This document shows, in pieces, positions 6,785 through 12,638 of a stretch of 12,638 bases of DNA. Below the pieces are notes generated by a model that saw only the letters and a list, made by a program, of their open reading frames with translations, was not told the DNA's origin and searched no databases. Within the stretch, counting starts at the first letter, position 1. Each line of letters begins with the position of its first letter. The stretch is from Nitrosotalea sp. (GTDB lineage Archaea; Halobacteriota; Syntropharchaeia; Alkanophagales; Methanospirareceae), in the NCBI GenBank assembly GCA_020725315.1, contig DYFG01000012.1, forward strand, positions 9,214-21,851, read 5' to 3'. The position numbers and the translations under genes were made by a program.

Positions 6785-6922
6785 ATGGAAAGTCACGAGA
6801 TAATTGAGATAAGCGAGTTTGCAAAACTCGACCTGCGGATTGGAAGGATAGTAAATGCGGAAAGCCGATCTTACCGCATCCGGATAAAGAAGTGCCCGCA
6901 GGCAGCAGGATCCACAGATTAA
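6785..6922 (+). pseudogene. tRNA-binding (OB-fold) domain protein remnant, MetRS-beta/CsaA type
   Basis: ATG at 6785 has a good ribosome binding site (GGAGTGA, 6774-6780). The first 25 residues, IEISEFAKLDLRIGRIVNAE, are the start of the tRNA-binding domain found at the C-terminus of methionyl-tRNA synthetase and as free MetRS-beta/CsaA proteins. The frame then loses similarity and stops at 6920-6922 after 45 codons. In the next frame the DNA reads PHPDK and later RLKMDRG, which could be degenerate remains of the family's HPxADKL and LKVDLG motifs, suggesting a frameshift. Most of the roughly 110-residue domain is missing. The continuation lies in the reading frame of the following gene, so the two may have been joined by a deletion. 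Confidence 0.55.
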
Positions 6923-8238
6923 AAATGGATCGGGGACATCCGCTGGGGAGAGAGGAGCTTGAGGATATCTTGTATGGGCATCGAATGGCAGAGTGGCAGC
7001 ACGTAAGGCCTTTAGCGCACGGGGTAGTCTATTATGACCCAATGACAAAAATAGCATACTCGCATACGGATTATCTCCCGGAAAGCGTCCGTGGAAGACT
7101 GCGACAAAAACAGGCTTTTGAATCTCACAGCCAACGAGCATACTTCATTATCGAAAACAACAAGCTCACTGAATACAAGGGTCTTACCTGGCCATACAGC
7201 GATGAGATAGTGCCTGCAAGTGGTCAACCTCGAGGTTTGCTGGTAAAGGAGCATGGCGAGCGAGAGGCACGAGCGTTGAACGATATTGCCAAAAGAGGAG
7301 GCAATGTCAAGGCTGAATATCACAATGCCGGGGTCGCGTTACTAAAGAGGGAAAGCCCGTCAAAGATAGAGGTGAAACCTCTGATTGCTGAAGAGGAGAA
7401 GCATGAAAAAGGTTCGGATGGTGAAATTATCCATTATGGTGTTCTCAAAAGATGGGGTGAAGATTATATCCCATTTATCAGGCTCGATCTCTTCAAAATA
7501 GTCCACCAGCTTGCCAGAATGGAGGGGATCGACTATATAAAGCTACTGTCTAACGCTCTGGAGAGATTGGGTAGGGTATTGAGAACAGCTCATGAGCTTG
7601 GAATTTACCACTGCTTTACTCATCCCGGAAATGTAGACGCTCATGGTAACCTGATAGACTATGAACATGCGATATACCGAGACGAGATCGCGGCGATAAA
7701 AGAGAAGATAAAAACGAAGTCAGAGGATGTAAAGCTATTGAGTGAAGAGTGCCTGCGATCCCGGGATATAGACCTCTTCTTTGGGGGCACGCGCGAGGTC
7801 CTGAGGAGATGCCAGGAACGCTTTAAACTCACTCGTGAGGATTTGATGCTGAAGATAAGGTTCTTGAGGGAGAATATCGAATTGTCGGTTGGGATTCCCG
7901 TTTTTGAGCTCCTGGCTCATTTGAACATCGGATTTTACGAAGATACGGTAAAGAAGCTTTATAGCAAAGACCAGGAGAGGATAATCGAAGCATTCATTGA
8001 TACGTATTGTCCTATGGATAAAAGAGGCGTGATAAAGAATGAGGTCTTCTCTACACTTGCCCGAGAAGGGGAATGGACTGAAGAGGTCAGTGGATTCATT
8101 GCCAATCCTGAAAATCAAAAAGAGATACCTGCCAGACAGATACCCAGCGAGTTCATATTGGACTTATGGAATAACCCGCCACTCAAAGCCCGAGCTGAAA
8201 AAACTGAACGCTCTCAGAATGGAAAAATTTATCGGTGA
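6892..8238 (+). CDS. Uncharacterised protein with a pseudokinase-like catalytic loop
   Basis: Up to 448 residues from GTG at 6892. ATG at 6925 (residue 12) or 6976 (residue 29) are equally possible starts, because the first dozen residues may belong to the tRNA-binding remnant. Around residues 224-262 it resembles the catalytic and metal-binding loops of the protein-kinase-like fold of aminoglycoside/choline kinases: an alpha-E-like helix RVLRTAHELGIY, then H240-C-F-T-H-P-G-N247 and, after a turn, L254-I-D256-Y-E. This fits HxDxxxxN ... IDYE, but the catalytic Asp is F242. A segment GLLVKEHGEREARAL near 125-139 could supply the N-lobe Lys/Glu. The C-terminal 180 residues are helical and unfamiliar. 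No signal peptide or membrane helix. It may be a pseudokinase or, like SelO which also lacks this Asp, another transferase. The next gene starts 42 bp downstream. Confidence 0.8.
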   Translation: MPAGSRIHRLKMDRGHPLGREELEDILYGHRMAEWQHVRPLAHGVVYYDPMTKIAYSHTDYLPESVRGRLRQKQAFESHSQRAYFIIENNKLTEYKGLTWPYSDEIVPASGQPRGLLVKEHGEREARALNDIAKRGGNVKAEYHNAGVALLKRESPSKIEVKPLIAEEEKHEKGSDGEIIHYGVLKRWGEDYIPFIRLDLFKIVHQLARMEGIDYIKLLSNALERLGRVLRTAHELGIYHCFTHPGNVDAHGNLIDYEHAIYRDEIAAIKEKIKTKSEDVKLLSEECLRSRDIDLFFGGTREVLRRCQERFKLTREDLMLKIRFLRENIELSVGIPVFELLAHLNIGFYEDTVKKLYSKDQERIIEAFIDTYCPMDKRGVIKNEVFSTLAREGEWTEEVSGFIANPENQKEIPARQIPSEFILDLWNNPPLKARAEKTERSQNGKIYR

Positions 8239-8280
8239 TAAATAGATACGAGCAATAAAAGTGGAGGGTACTCAGGGATC

Positions 8281-8697
8281 ATGCCAAAGTGGGACGTTCA
8301 TGATAAATGGGCAGAGAGGATGGGGTTATCAAAAGAAGTTGCGACTTTTGTCAACCATTTAAGTGACTTCCCGGATCAGAGTCAGGAGTTCCGGGATTTC
8401 TGCGAGCACGAGGGAGCAGATATAATTTCACAATTGGTAAGTACTCGCGATTTTAGCATGATAATGAAGATTCCTAAGTATCTGCAGTTAGTGTTTATGC
8501 GACAAAAGGGAAGTGAATATGTAACGGCGTGGTATCTGCATTATGTGCTGGATTATATACGAATGGCACCGGCACTTACCGCTGAGGAGATACTCAAAAG
8601 AACGGAAGACCGATTTGAGCCATGTCAAGAGTTAGAACTCGTAAAACAATTTGTAACAGAAAACGCAGCAGAGATAGTACACGATTGTAGGGAGTAA
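8281..8697 (+). CDS. Small conserved-looking protein of unknown function
   Basis: 138 residues, ATG at 8281 with GGAGGG 13-18 nt upstream. Not assigned to a family. The N-terminus (PKWDVHDKWAERMG) has an exposed His-Asp pair, and the middle has an aromatic-rich helix (PKYLQLVFMRQKGSEYVTAWYLHYVLDYI) bearing three Tyr and a His; the end is acidic and helical with CRE at the C-terminus. It is soluble, without signal peptide or membrane segment. It lies 42 bp after the pseudokinase-like gene on the same strand, so the two are probably co-transcribed and may act together. The codon use looks like that of the neighbours, so it is probably a resident gene rather than a random ORF. Confidence 0.7.
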   Translation: MPKWDVHDKWAERMGLSKEVATFVNHLSDFPDQSQEFRDFCEHEGADIISQLVSTRDFSMIMKIPKYLQLVFMRQKGSEYVTAWYLHYVLDYIRMAPALTAEEILKRTEDRFEPCQELELVKQFVTENAAEIVHDCRE

Positions 8698-8728
8698 GCC
8701 TCATATACAATACAATCTTTATAATGCG

Positions 8729-9028
8729 AATAGGGAACGTACACTTGCCTTCAGGGATAATCGTTATACCCATCTTTTCCGCAGCGAGCGTCATCGTGTT
8801 CGCACCTACATTCATCCCGTAGGAGGCGCAAACCACCACACGGTCACCGAGTCCAAAGCCCTGTGACGTGAGTATCCGCGCGTATTTCTCAGCGTATCGC
8901 TGCCAGTCCTCCCAGGTGAGAAAGAAAGCTTTAGGGGTCCCACTTGTCCCGCTCGTCTCGTGGAGTGTAAAGACATCGTTCCAGTCAATGGTGTAGCATT
9001 TTATCTTTTGAACCCTACGTAACAACAA
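8729..9028 (-). pseudogene. Phenylacetate-CoA-ligase-like adenylating enzyme, internal fragment
   Basis: About 100 minus-strand codons match the PaaK-type branch of ANL adenylating enzymes: the AMP/phosphate loop TSGTSGTPK at residues 25-33, then TWEDWQRYAEKYARIL, GDRVVVCASYGMN and the AAEKMGITIIPEG helix-strand. Intact enzymes of this family are about 430 residues; here about 90 N-terminal residues and some 250 C-terminal residues are missing. At the 5' end the fragment stops at the XPB start; at the 3' end the frame runs on to 8594 only as antisense of the unknown gene. A TTG is the only start. This is a leftover of a rearrangement, not an active ligase. Confidence 0.75.
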
Positions 9029-9034
9029 GTAAAA

Positions 9035-9913
9035 GTGATAGCGTTAAGCTTTGAAAAAGGCACACTCGTTGTGAAGAGCACTTTCAAACTGCCACATACC
9101 GTCTGGGATATGAGATCGGGCTGTTATCGATGCGTGCCGATGTTCTACATGGATTTAATAGAGTACCTCAAGCTTTCCGGGCTCGCGTACGAAGATACTG
9201 CTCTGGATCTTCTGCCCATGCCCAAGTTAACCTGCTCCGTAACCTTGCGCGATTATCAAAAAGATGCTTTACATATATGGCTCCAAACAAGGAACGGCGT
9301 TTTGGTCTTACCTACCGGTGCGGGCAAGACAGTGATAGGAATAAAAGCAATTTCAGCGCTGAATGTTCCCACCTTGGTTGTCGTGCCAACGCTTGAACTG
9401 GTCAAGCAGTGGAAACATGAACTCGAGGATAAATTTGGAATTGAAATTGGCACTTATAGTGGCGAAGCGCACATATTAAAACCGATAACCATAGCAACCT
9501 ATGATACCGCATATCTGAGAGCGGAAGAGCTTGGGAATCGATTCCTTTTCTTACTCTTCGATGAGGTGCACCACCTGCCATCACCAGGCTATGCGAACAT
9601 AGCGGAGATGTTTGTTGCGCCCTACCGGCTGGGATTAACCGCGACGTACGAACGAGAGGATGGGCGCCACAAAGAGCTCGAACGACTGGTTGGAGGGAAA
9701 GCTTATGAAATCGGCATAGATAAACTAAGAGGAACGCATTTAGCCGAATATACCACGAGGAAAATCGTTACTGATTTAACAGAGGATGAACGGCAGGAGT
9801 ACGAGAAACAGAGCGCGACATATCGCGTTAAACTCGCAATCGAAGTTACAAGCCCTTTCTGGAATAGTGGAGAACCACTTGGGCGAACGAATGATTATAT
9901 TTACCGAGCATAA
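9035..9913 (+). CDS. XPB-type DNA helicase, N-terminal part (disrupted)
   Basis: Archaeal XPB unwinds or translocates on DNA and works with the Bax1 nuclease in a proposed repair pathway. Visible in order: a damage-recognition-like N-terminal domain, LRDYQKDAL at 71-79, Walker A PTGAGKT at 93-99, PTLELVKQW, DEVHH at 176-180, LTAT at 201-204 and the XPB-specific RED motif at 207-209. GTG at 9035 is the start; no ribosome binding site is clear. Homology ends at about residue 264 (YEKQSATYR); the last 29 residues are out-of-frame reading of the second helicase domain, so this frame alone lacks RecA domain 2. Adding the next piece gives about 400 residues against about 450 for Archaeoglobus XPB, showing that about 37 residues of the thumb (ThM) region are gone. 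Confidence 0.85.
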   Translation: MIALSFEKGTLVVKSTFKLPHTVWDMRSGCYRCVPMFYMDLIEYLKLSGLAYEDTALDLLPMPKLTCSVTLRDYQKDALHIWLQTRNGVLVLPTGAGKTVIGIKAISALNVPTLVVVPTLELVKQWKHELEDKFGIEIGTYSGEAHILKPITIATYDTAYLRAEELGNRFLFLLFDEVHHLPSPGYANIAEMFVAPYRLGLTATYEREDGRHKELERLVGGKAYEIGIDKLRGTHLAEYTTRKIVTDLTEDERQEYEKQSATYRVKLAIEVTSPFWNSGEPLGRTNDYIYRA

Positions 9914-10244
9914 TTCGTTAGTCTACGCAATCTCCAGGGAGTTCCTCATACCGGCGATTACGCATACCACACCGAAAGAGGAGCGGGCGGAGATCTTAGA
10001 TAACTTCCGAACGGGACGATATACGTGTATAGTGACATCTAAGGTCCTGGAAGAGGGCATTGACGTGCCAGAAGCATCGGTTGGTGTTATTTTAAGTGGA
10101 AGCGGGAGCAAACGGGAGTATAAGCAGCGATTAGGGCGGATATTGAGAAAAAAGGAAGGAAAGCTGGCAATTCTCTACGAACTTGTATCAAAAGGGACAA
10201 CTGAGATCGGGATCGCACGGAGGAGAAAATATGCTCCCGAGTGA
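9786..10244 (+). CDS. XPB-type DNA helicase, C-terminal part (disrupted)
   Basis: This frame carries the second RecA domain of the same XPB: homology begins at about 9813 (ARHIALNSQSKL) and continues with MIIFTEHNSLVYAISREFLIPAITH, TSKVLEEGIDVP (motif V region), ILSGSGSKREYKQRLGRILR (motif VI with the arginine fingers) and a C-terminal IARRRKYAPE. All expected motifs are intact. The apparent ATG at 9786 lies inside the upstream frame and reads unrelated sequence, so this half is unlikely to be made independently. Its end overlaps the Bax1 start by 14 bp. Alternatives to a real mutation are a sequencing or assembly error; no known recoding signal would also restore the missing residues. Confidence 0.8.
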   Translation: MNGRSTRNRARHIALNSQSKLQALSGIVENHLGERMIIFTEHNSLVYAISREFLIPAITHTTPKEERAEILDNFRTGRYTCIVTSKVLEEGIDVPEASVGVILSGSGSKREYKQRLGRILRKKEGKLAILYELVSKGTTEIGIARRRKYAPE

Positions 10245-11769
10245 ACTGCTCATTACACGGACGAAAAAGGACAGGATTTATCCTGATTTTGTACCGCTTG
10301 ATGAGGAGCGTCTCGGATTGGCTGAGGAGCTTATAGATGTTTATCAGAATTTTATCGGTAAAAAGAAGAGCGAAATCGATGAACTCCTGGAGGAGCTTGA
10401 ACCGGGCTTGAACTTCAAACGTGTAAGGGGTTTGAGAACGCTCTTAGAGCGGCGATGCACGTTCATCTCGAAGTATCTCATTGAACCAGTCCTGGCACGG
10501 AGAGCAGTTTTCGAGGCTGCAAGCGACCGAAGAATCACGAATATAAACGAACGAGCGGCGGTTATTGCAACGGTTGCTGATACGCTGAACATTTCGGTTG
10601 TAGATTTAGAGCAGTCATTATGGGCAGACCAGGAGTCTGAGGTGATATTAGAGGAATTTAAGCCGTTGAATCCTGAAGAACTGTTAAAGTGGTATAACCT
10701 CTCACTTGCGCAAACGCTGTTGTTTAAATCCACCGGTATGACCATCGCGGTTAAAGGCAATGAGCCAGCGATTTTCAGGGCGATAAAATATTTCGGCTTG
10801 ATGTATCTTCAGGAGGAGGGAGATAAAATACGGATTGAAGGTGCATCGTCATTGCTGAAATTGAGTGAGAAGTATGGTACCTCGCTGGCGAAACTGCTAC
10901 CGGTGATCGTTAAAAGCGATGCATGGGTGCTCGATGCAGAGATTGTTATCAGGCGAGAGACACCACGGATTTACCATTTTATCATGGACAGCCGAGAGAG
11001 GGATTTATTAGTACGTGAAGATCGTTTGAGCGAGGCGGTACCACCGACCTTTGACAGCGGTATTGAAGAGCGGTTTTATCATGAGTTTGTCGCATTGCCC
11101 GCAGCGAAGCATTGGGAAGTGATACGGGAGCCGGATGTAATCTTTACGAGCAAAGGCGTAGTCATCCCTGATTTTAAGTTCAGGCATAAAGAGCTTGATA
11201 TAGAAACCTATTTCGAGATCGTTGGGTTCTGGACTGAGGATTACATCAATCGAAAATTAGCAAAACTCCGAGCTTTACCGATTACCGTGTTAGTGGCAAT
11301 AGATAAGAATCTCGCGTGCTTTAATGCTGCACAGTTCGATTTAGGTCTCGATCAACCCATAATTCTGTACACGAAGAAGGTTCCGATTGGTGCGGTCGTC
11401 AGGTATTTAGCGGAGATTGAGCGAGCAGCGATAACAAAGCAGGTCGAACGGTTAAAGGAAACGCAGATAGAGCTTGAAGGGGATATCATTCCCATTAAGG
11501 ACATTGCCAGGAGATATTCGATCAGTCAAGAAGCGGTAAGGACATGTTTGAAGCATCCGGACTATGTGGTGTTTAAAGGGCTCGTGGTGAACAAGGAGTT
11601 GTTACAAGAGGTGAAGGATAAACTGGTCTCCATAAAGTTGTATGTAGAGGCACGGAGAGTTATTGAAGATACAGGGTTGTCAAATCCTGATGAAGTGTTA
11701 GCACAGCTTGGGTTTACGGTACAGTGGAAAGGGTTGGATCCAAGTGCGGCAACCATTGCGCAGCGGTAG
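10231..11769 (+). CDS. bax1: Bax1 nuclease, partner of archaeal XPB (DUF790)
   Basis: Bax1 is a structure-specific endonuclease that binds XPB and is almost always encoded next to it. The start is ATG at 10231 with GGAGGAGA just upstream; an open extension to 10183 is only XPB overlap. Product 512 residues, usual for the family. The N-terminal MLPSELLITRTKKDRIYPDFVPL is diagnostic of DUF790, followed by a long helical region, KRVRGLRTLLERRC and a segment resembling degenerate helicase-like or adaptor domains. The nuclease site lies near the C-terminus: I312-P-D314-F and YFE329-I-V-G-F-W, a PD-(D/E)XK variant, with NRKLAKL after it. The sequence seems intact although its XPB partner is broken, which makes either an artefact in XPB or a very recent XPB loss likely. 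Confidence 0.92.
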   Translation: MLPSELLITRTKKDRIYPDFVPLDEERLGLAEELIDVYQNFIGKKKSEIDELLEELEPGLNFKRVRGLRTLLERRCTFISKYLIEPVLARRAVFEAASDRRITNINERAAVIATVADTLNISVVDLEQSLWADQESEVILEEFKPLNPEELLKWYNLSLAQTLLFKSTGMTIAVKGNEPAIFRAIKYFGLMYLQEEGDKIRIEGASSLLKLSEKYGTSLAKLLPVIVKSDAWVLDAEIVIRRETPRIYHFIMDSRERDLLVREDRLSEAVPPTFDSGIEERFYHEFVALPAAKHWEVIREPDVIFTSKGVVIPDFKFRHKELDIETYFEIVGFWTEDYINRKLAKLRALPITVLVAIDKNLACFNAAQFDLGLDQPIILYTKKVPIGAVVRYLAEIERAAITKQVERLKETQIELEGDIIPIKDIARRYSISQEAVRTCLKHPDYVVFKGLVVNKELLQEVKDKLVSIKLYVEARRVIEDTGLSNPDEVLAQLGFTVQWKGLDPSAATIAQR

Positions 11770-11772
11770 TTT

Positions 11773-11816
11773 TTTATAGGGTGGGGAAGAGCAAATAGAT
11801 CAGGAGTTCATTTTTA
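11773..11816. repeat. 44-bp imperfect direct repeat, copy 1
   Basis: Begins with TTTATAGG and ends with GAGTTCATTTTTA. Both ends are identical to copy 2 (12378-12421), the length is the same, and 34 of 44 positions match by my count. The TATA-like beginning, only a few bases after the bax1 stop, could make it a promoter for the ATPase fragment. Confidence 0.5.
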
Positions 11817-11846
11817 AGATTTGATGATTACCTTAAATGTTTTTAT

Positions 11847-12011
11847 GTGGAAAAGAAAAGGTTAACGCCTGAAGAATTGAAGCTTTATTACTTCAAGAGG
11901 GACAAGGAAGATCCTTGGACCGGAGTGCAGAAAATAAAAGTTTACGAAGATGGGAGCATCGAGGAACCACTTGAGGACTTTATGGAAGCCACATCTGTAG
12001 TGATGTTTTAA
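11847..12011 (+). pseudogene. C-terminal fragment of an ATPase (AAA/ABC-type), 5'-truncated
   Basis: A 54-codon frame from GTG at 11847 to TAA at 12009-12011; the same frame is open back to a TAG at 11796-11798 and remains protein-like (RFDDYLKCFY). The segment LTPEELKLYYFKRD, then VQKIKVYEDGSIEEPLEDFMEA, follows the pattern at the end of prokaryotic AAA-type ATPases related to DUF3696/OLD proteins (YYF, then a kIkxxxDG strand). Walker A, Walker B and signature regions are absent, because the upstream DNA is bax1. Assigned by pattern only, so moderate certainty. The next small ORF starts 2 bp after its stop, as with the small partner genes that usually follow such ATPases. Confidence 0.45.
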
Positions 12012-12013
12012 AA

Positions 12014-12121
12014 ATGAATGTCAGTGTTATTATAGATACTTCTGCACTTATTCCAAGAGGTAAAAATGAAGAAGAGGCGGAAGCCATATCTGATAGAAGT
12101 AAAGAATTTATCCAAGCTTAG
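12014..12121 (+). CDS. Short ORF with PIN-like N-terminus (probably frameshifted start of the next gene)
   Basis: ATG at 12014, two bases after the ATPase fragment, encodes 35 residues: VSVIIDTSALI looks like the first strand and catalytic Asp of a PIN-type nuclease (IDTSALI), then a charged helix and a TAG at 12119-12121. The next ORF lies in another frame and overlaps it from 12066. If the two are pieces of one protein, a frameshift lies between about 12062 and 12115. The resulting length of about 105 residues would suit a short PIN-like protein. No ribosome binding site apart from coupling to the upstream gene. Confidence 0.35.
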   Translation: MNVSVIIDTSALIPRGKNEEEAEAISDRSKEFIQA

Positions 12122-12329
12122 AGACGATTTCAACAGGAAATACAACCAGGGATGGGACGAAGAGGCCGAGAAGTTTTTAAAACTCTTCGTTAGCATCGCA
12201 AAAGAGAAGAAGGTATGCTTGGTTGTGGTACCTGGGGATTTACGTAGGATGACAGAGGAAGCAATAAAACGGTTCAAGCTAAAAGAAAATGCAATAATAT
12301 ATCCCCCTCCCTATTTTACACCACTATGA
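12066..12329 (+). CDS. Small helical protein, possible partner of the ATPase fragment
   Basis: 87 residues from ATG at 12066, preceded by AGAGGT at 12056-12061, a reasonable ribosome binding site, so it may be translated independently. It is basic at the start (MKKRRKPYLIEVKNL), amphipathic in the middle (GWDEEAEKFLKLFVSIAKEKK), with a hydrophobic strand CLVVVPGDL and a second helix TEEAIKRFKL, ending in PPPYFTPL. The strand-helix pattern would fit the C-terminal part of a Rossmann-like or PIN-like fold. No family was recognised. It may equally be the second half of the frameshifted preceding ORF. Confidence 0.5.
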   Translation: MKKRRKPYLIEVKNLSKLRDDFNRKYNQGWDEEAEKFLKLFVSIAKEKKVCLVVVPGDLRRMTEEAIKRFKLKENAIIYPPPYFTPL

Positions 12330-12377
12330 TTCTGACAGGTTAAAGATATTGCACTATTGAGTTAGATTAGTTTTTCC

Positions 12378-12421
12378 TTTATAGGATTATGAAGAGAAGA
12401 TGGATTGAGAGTTCATTTTTA
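12378..12421. repeat. 44-bp imperfect direct repeat, copy 2
   Basis: Same layout as copy 1: TTTATAGG at 12378-12385, a less conserved middle, and GAGTTCATTTTTA at 12409-12421. It stands about 45 bp upstream of the putative structured RNA, where the TATA-like end would place a transcription start near 12405. Confidence 0.5.
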
Positions 12422-12466
12422 CAGTTATTTGAATGAAAAGCGAGCTTGCACTTAGCCTAACATTTT

Positions 12467-12541
12467 CAGCATATACGACGTTGCGACCGAAGTGAGCAAT
12501 GTCCAGAATGGCAAGGGCGTAAGCCCGTAGCGTATATGCTG
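12467..12541 (+). ncRNA. Candidate structured RNA (closing stem with three internal hairpins)
   Basis: The outer arms CAGCATATACG (12467-12477) and CGTATATGCTG (12531-12541) pair perfectly over 11 bp. Inside, almost every base lies in a hairpin: ACGTTGC/GCAATGT (12478-12484 with 12496-12502, 7 bp including a G-U), CCA/TGG (12503-12511), and GGGC/GCCC closed by a GTAA tetraloop of the GNRA class (12515-12526). A separate hairpin TCCCGAA/TTTGGGA (12554-12575) follows. A promoter-like TTTATAGG lies about 85 bp upstream. No known RNA family recognised; the palindrome can also be read on the minus strand, and an insertion-sequence end is another explanation. Confidence 0.35.
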
Positions 12542-12638
12542 TATTATCAGAAGTCCCGAACAACCGCTTTTGGGAATAAAATTCCACATTGTGTAGTCTC
12601 ATACTATCACAGCTCTTAATAATTCTATCGATTTATTT

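Noticed and set aside
6725..7141. A 138-codon minus-strand ORF opposite the kinase-like gene start
   Set aside because: Antisense of a better-supported coding region; Cys/Pro/Arg-rich with no family resemblance.
9786..9913. Programmed frameshifting in XPB
   Set aside because: A shift would not restore the roughly 37 missing thumb residues, and no slippery sequence is seen at the junction.
12467..12541. Group II intron domain V or a tRNA
   Set aside because: A GNRA loop and an AGC are present, but the stem lengths and bulge of domain V are not, and there is no acceptor stem or T-loop consensus for a tRNA.
12387..12602. A 71-codon minus-strand ORF across the palindromic region
   Set aside because: Its coding pattern is explained by the inverted repeat; no ribosome binding site or recognisable motif. 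The structured-RNA reading fits better, though not proven.
1..12638. CRISPR arrays, rRNA or tRNA genes, and replication origins
   Set aside because: No regularly spaced repeats, no tRNA-like cloverleaf and no rRNA or origin-type repeats were seen on reading through both strands.

Overview
The window looks archaeal and most resembles a methane-cycling or Archaeoglobus-like euryarchaeon (Halobacteriota). An ANME-1 / Ca. Methanophagales relative is my best guess, not something the sequence proves. The evidence is an XPB-type helicase overlapping a Bax1 (DUF790) nuclease gene, TTTATATA-type TATA boxes close to start codons, a family 4 Fe-S uracil-DNA glycosylase, and a futalosine-type menaquinone operon.

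Left part (1-1670): the 3' end of an unidentified gene that seems frameshifted in a GGG run, ending in a small hairpin; an intact uracil-DNA glycosylase on the minus strand; then the C-terminal half of an HD-domain phosphohydrolase that has lost its N-terminal catalytic half. Centre left (1671-4690): a tightly overlapping operon mqnE-mqnA-mqnC, for aminofutalosine synthase, chorismate dehydratase and cyclic dehypoxanthinyl futalosine synthase. It has a well-placed TATA box and a nested inverted repeat just upstream of it. These three enzymes supply most of the early futalosine route to menaquinone; deaminase/nucleosidase and late steps are not in the window.

Middle (4690-6780): on the minus strand, a PD-(D/E)XK restriction-type nuclease, probably 5'-truncated and without a methyltransferase, and a complete PLP-dependent trans-sulfuration enzyme (methionine gamma-lyase / cystathionine gamma-synthase family). 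An AT-rich gap follows with a 58-residue transposase remnant. A promoter-like region there shares a 12-bp word with the mqn promoter.

Right (6785-12638): a broken tRNA-binding-domain (MetRS-beta/CsaA-like) gene runs into an uncharacterised protein with a kinase-like catalytic loop in which the catalytic Asp is Phe. Next come a small unknown archaeal protein, a phenylacetate-CoA-ligase fragment on the minus strand, and the XPB-Bax1 pair, in which XPB carries an out-of-frame internal deletion at a short sequence that reads as both sides of the junction. The last 870 bp hold an ATPase C-terminal scrap, a small partner gene, two copies of a 44-bp imperfect repeat beginning with a TATA-like motif, and a compact candidate structured RNA.

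The main theme is intact core operons set among many gene fragments. The most interesting candidates for new biology are the pseudokinase-like gene with its small neighbour, the mqn control region, and the putative RNA at the right end.
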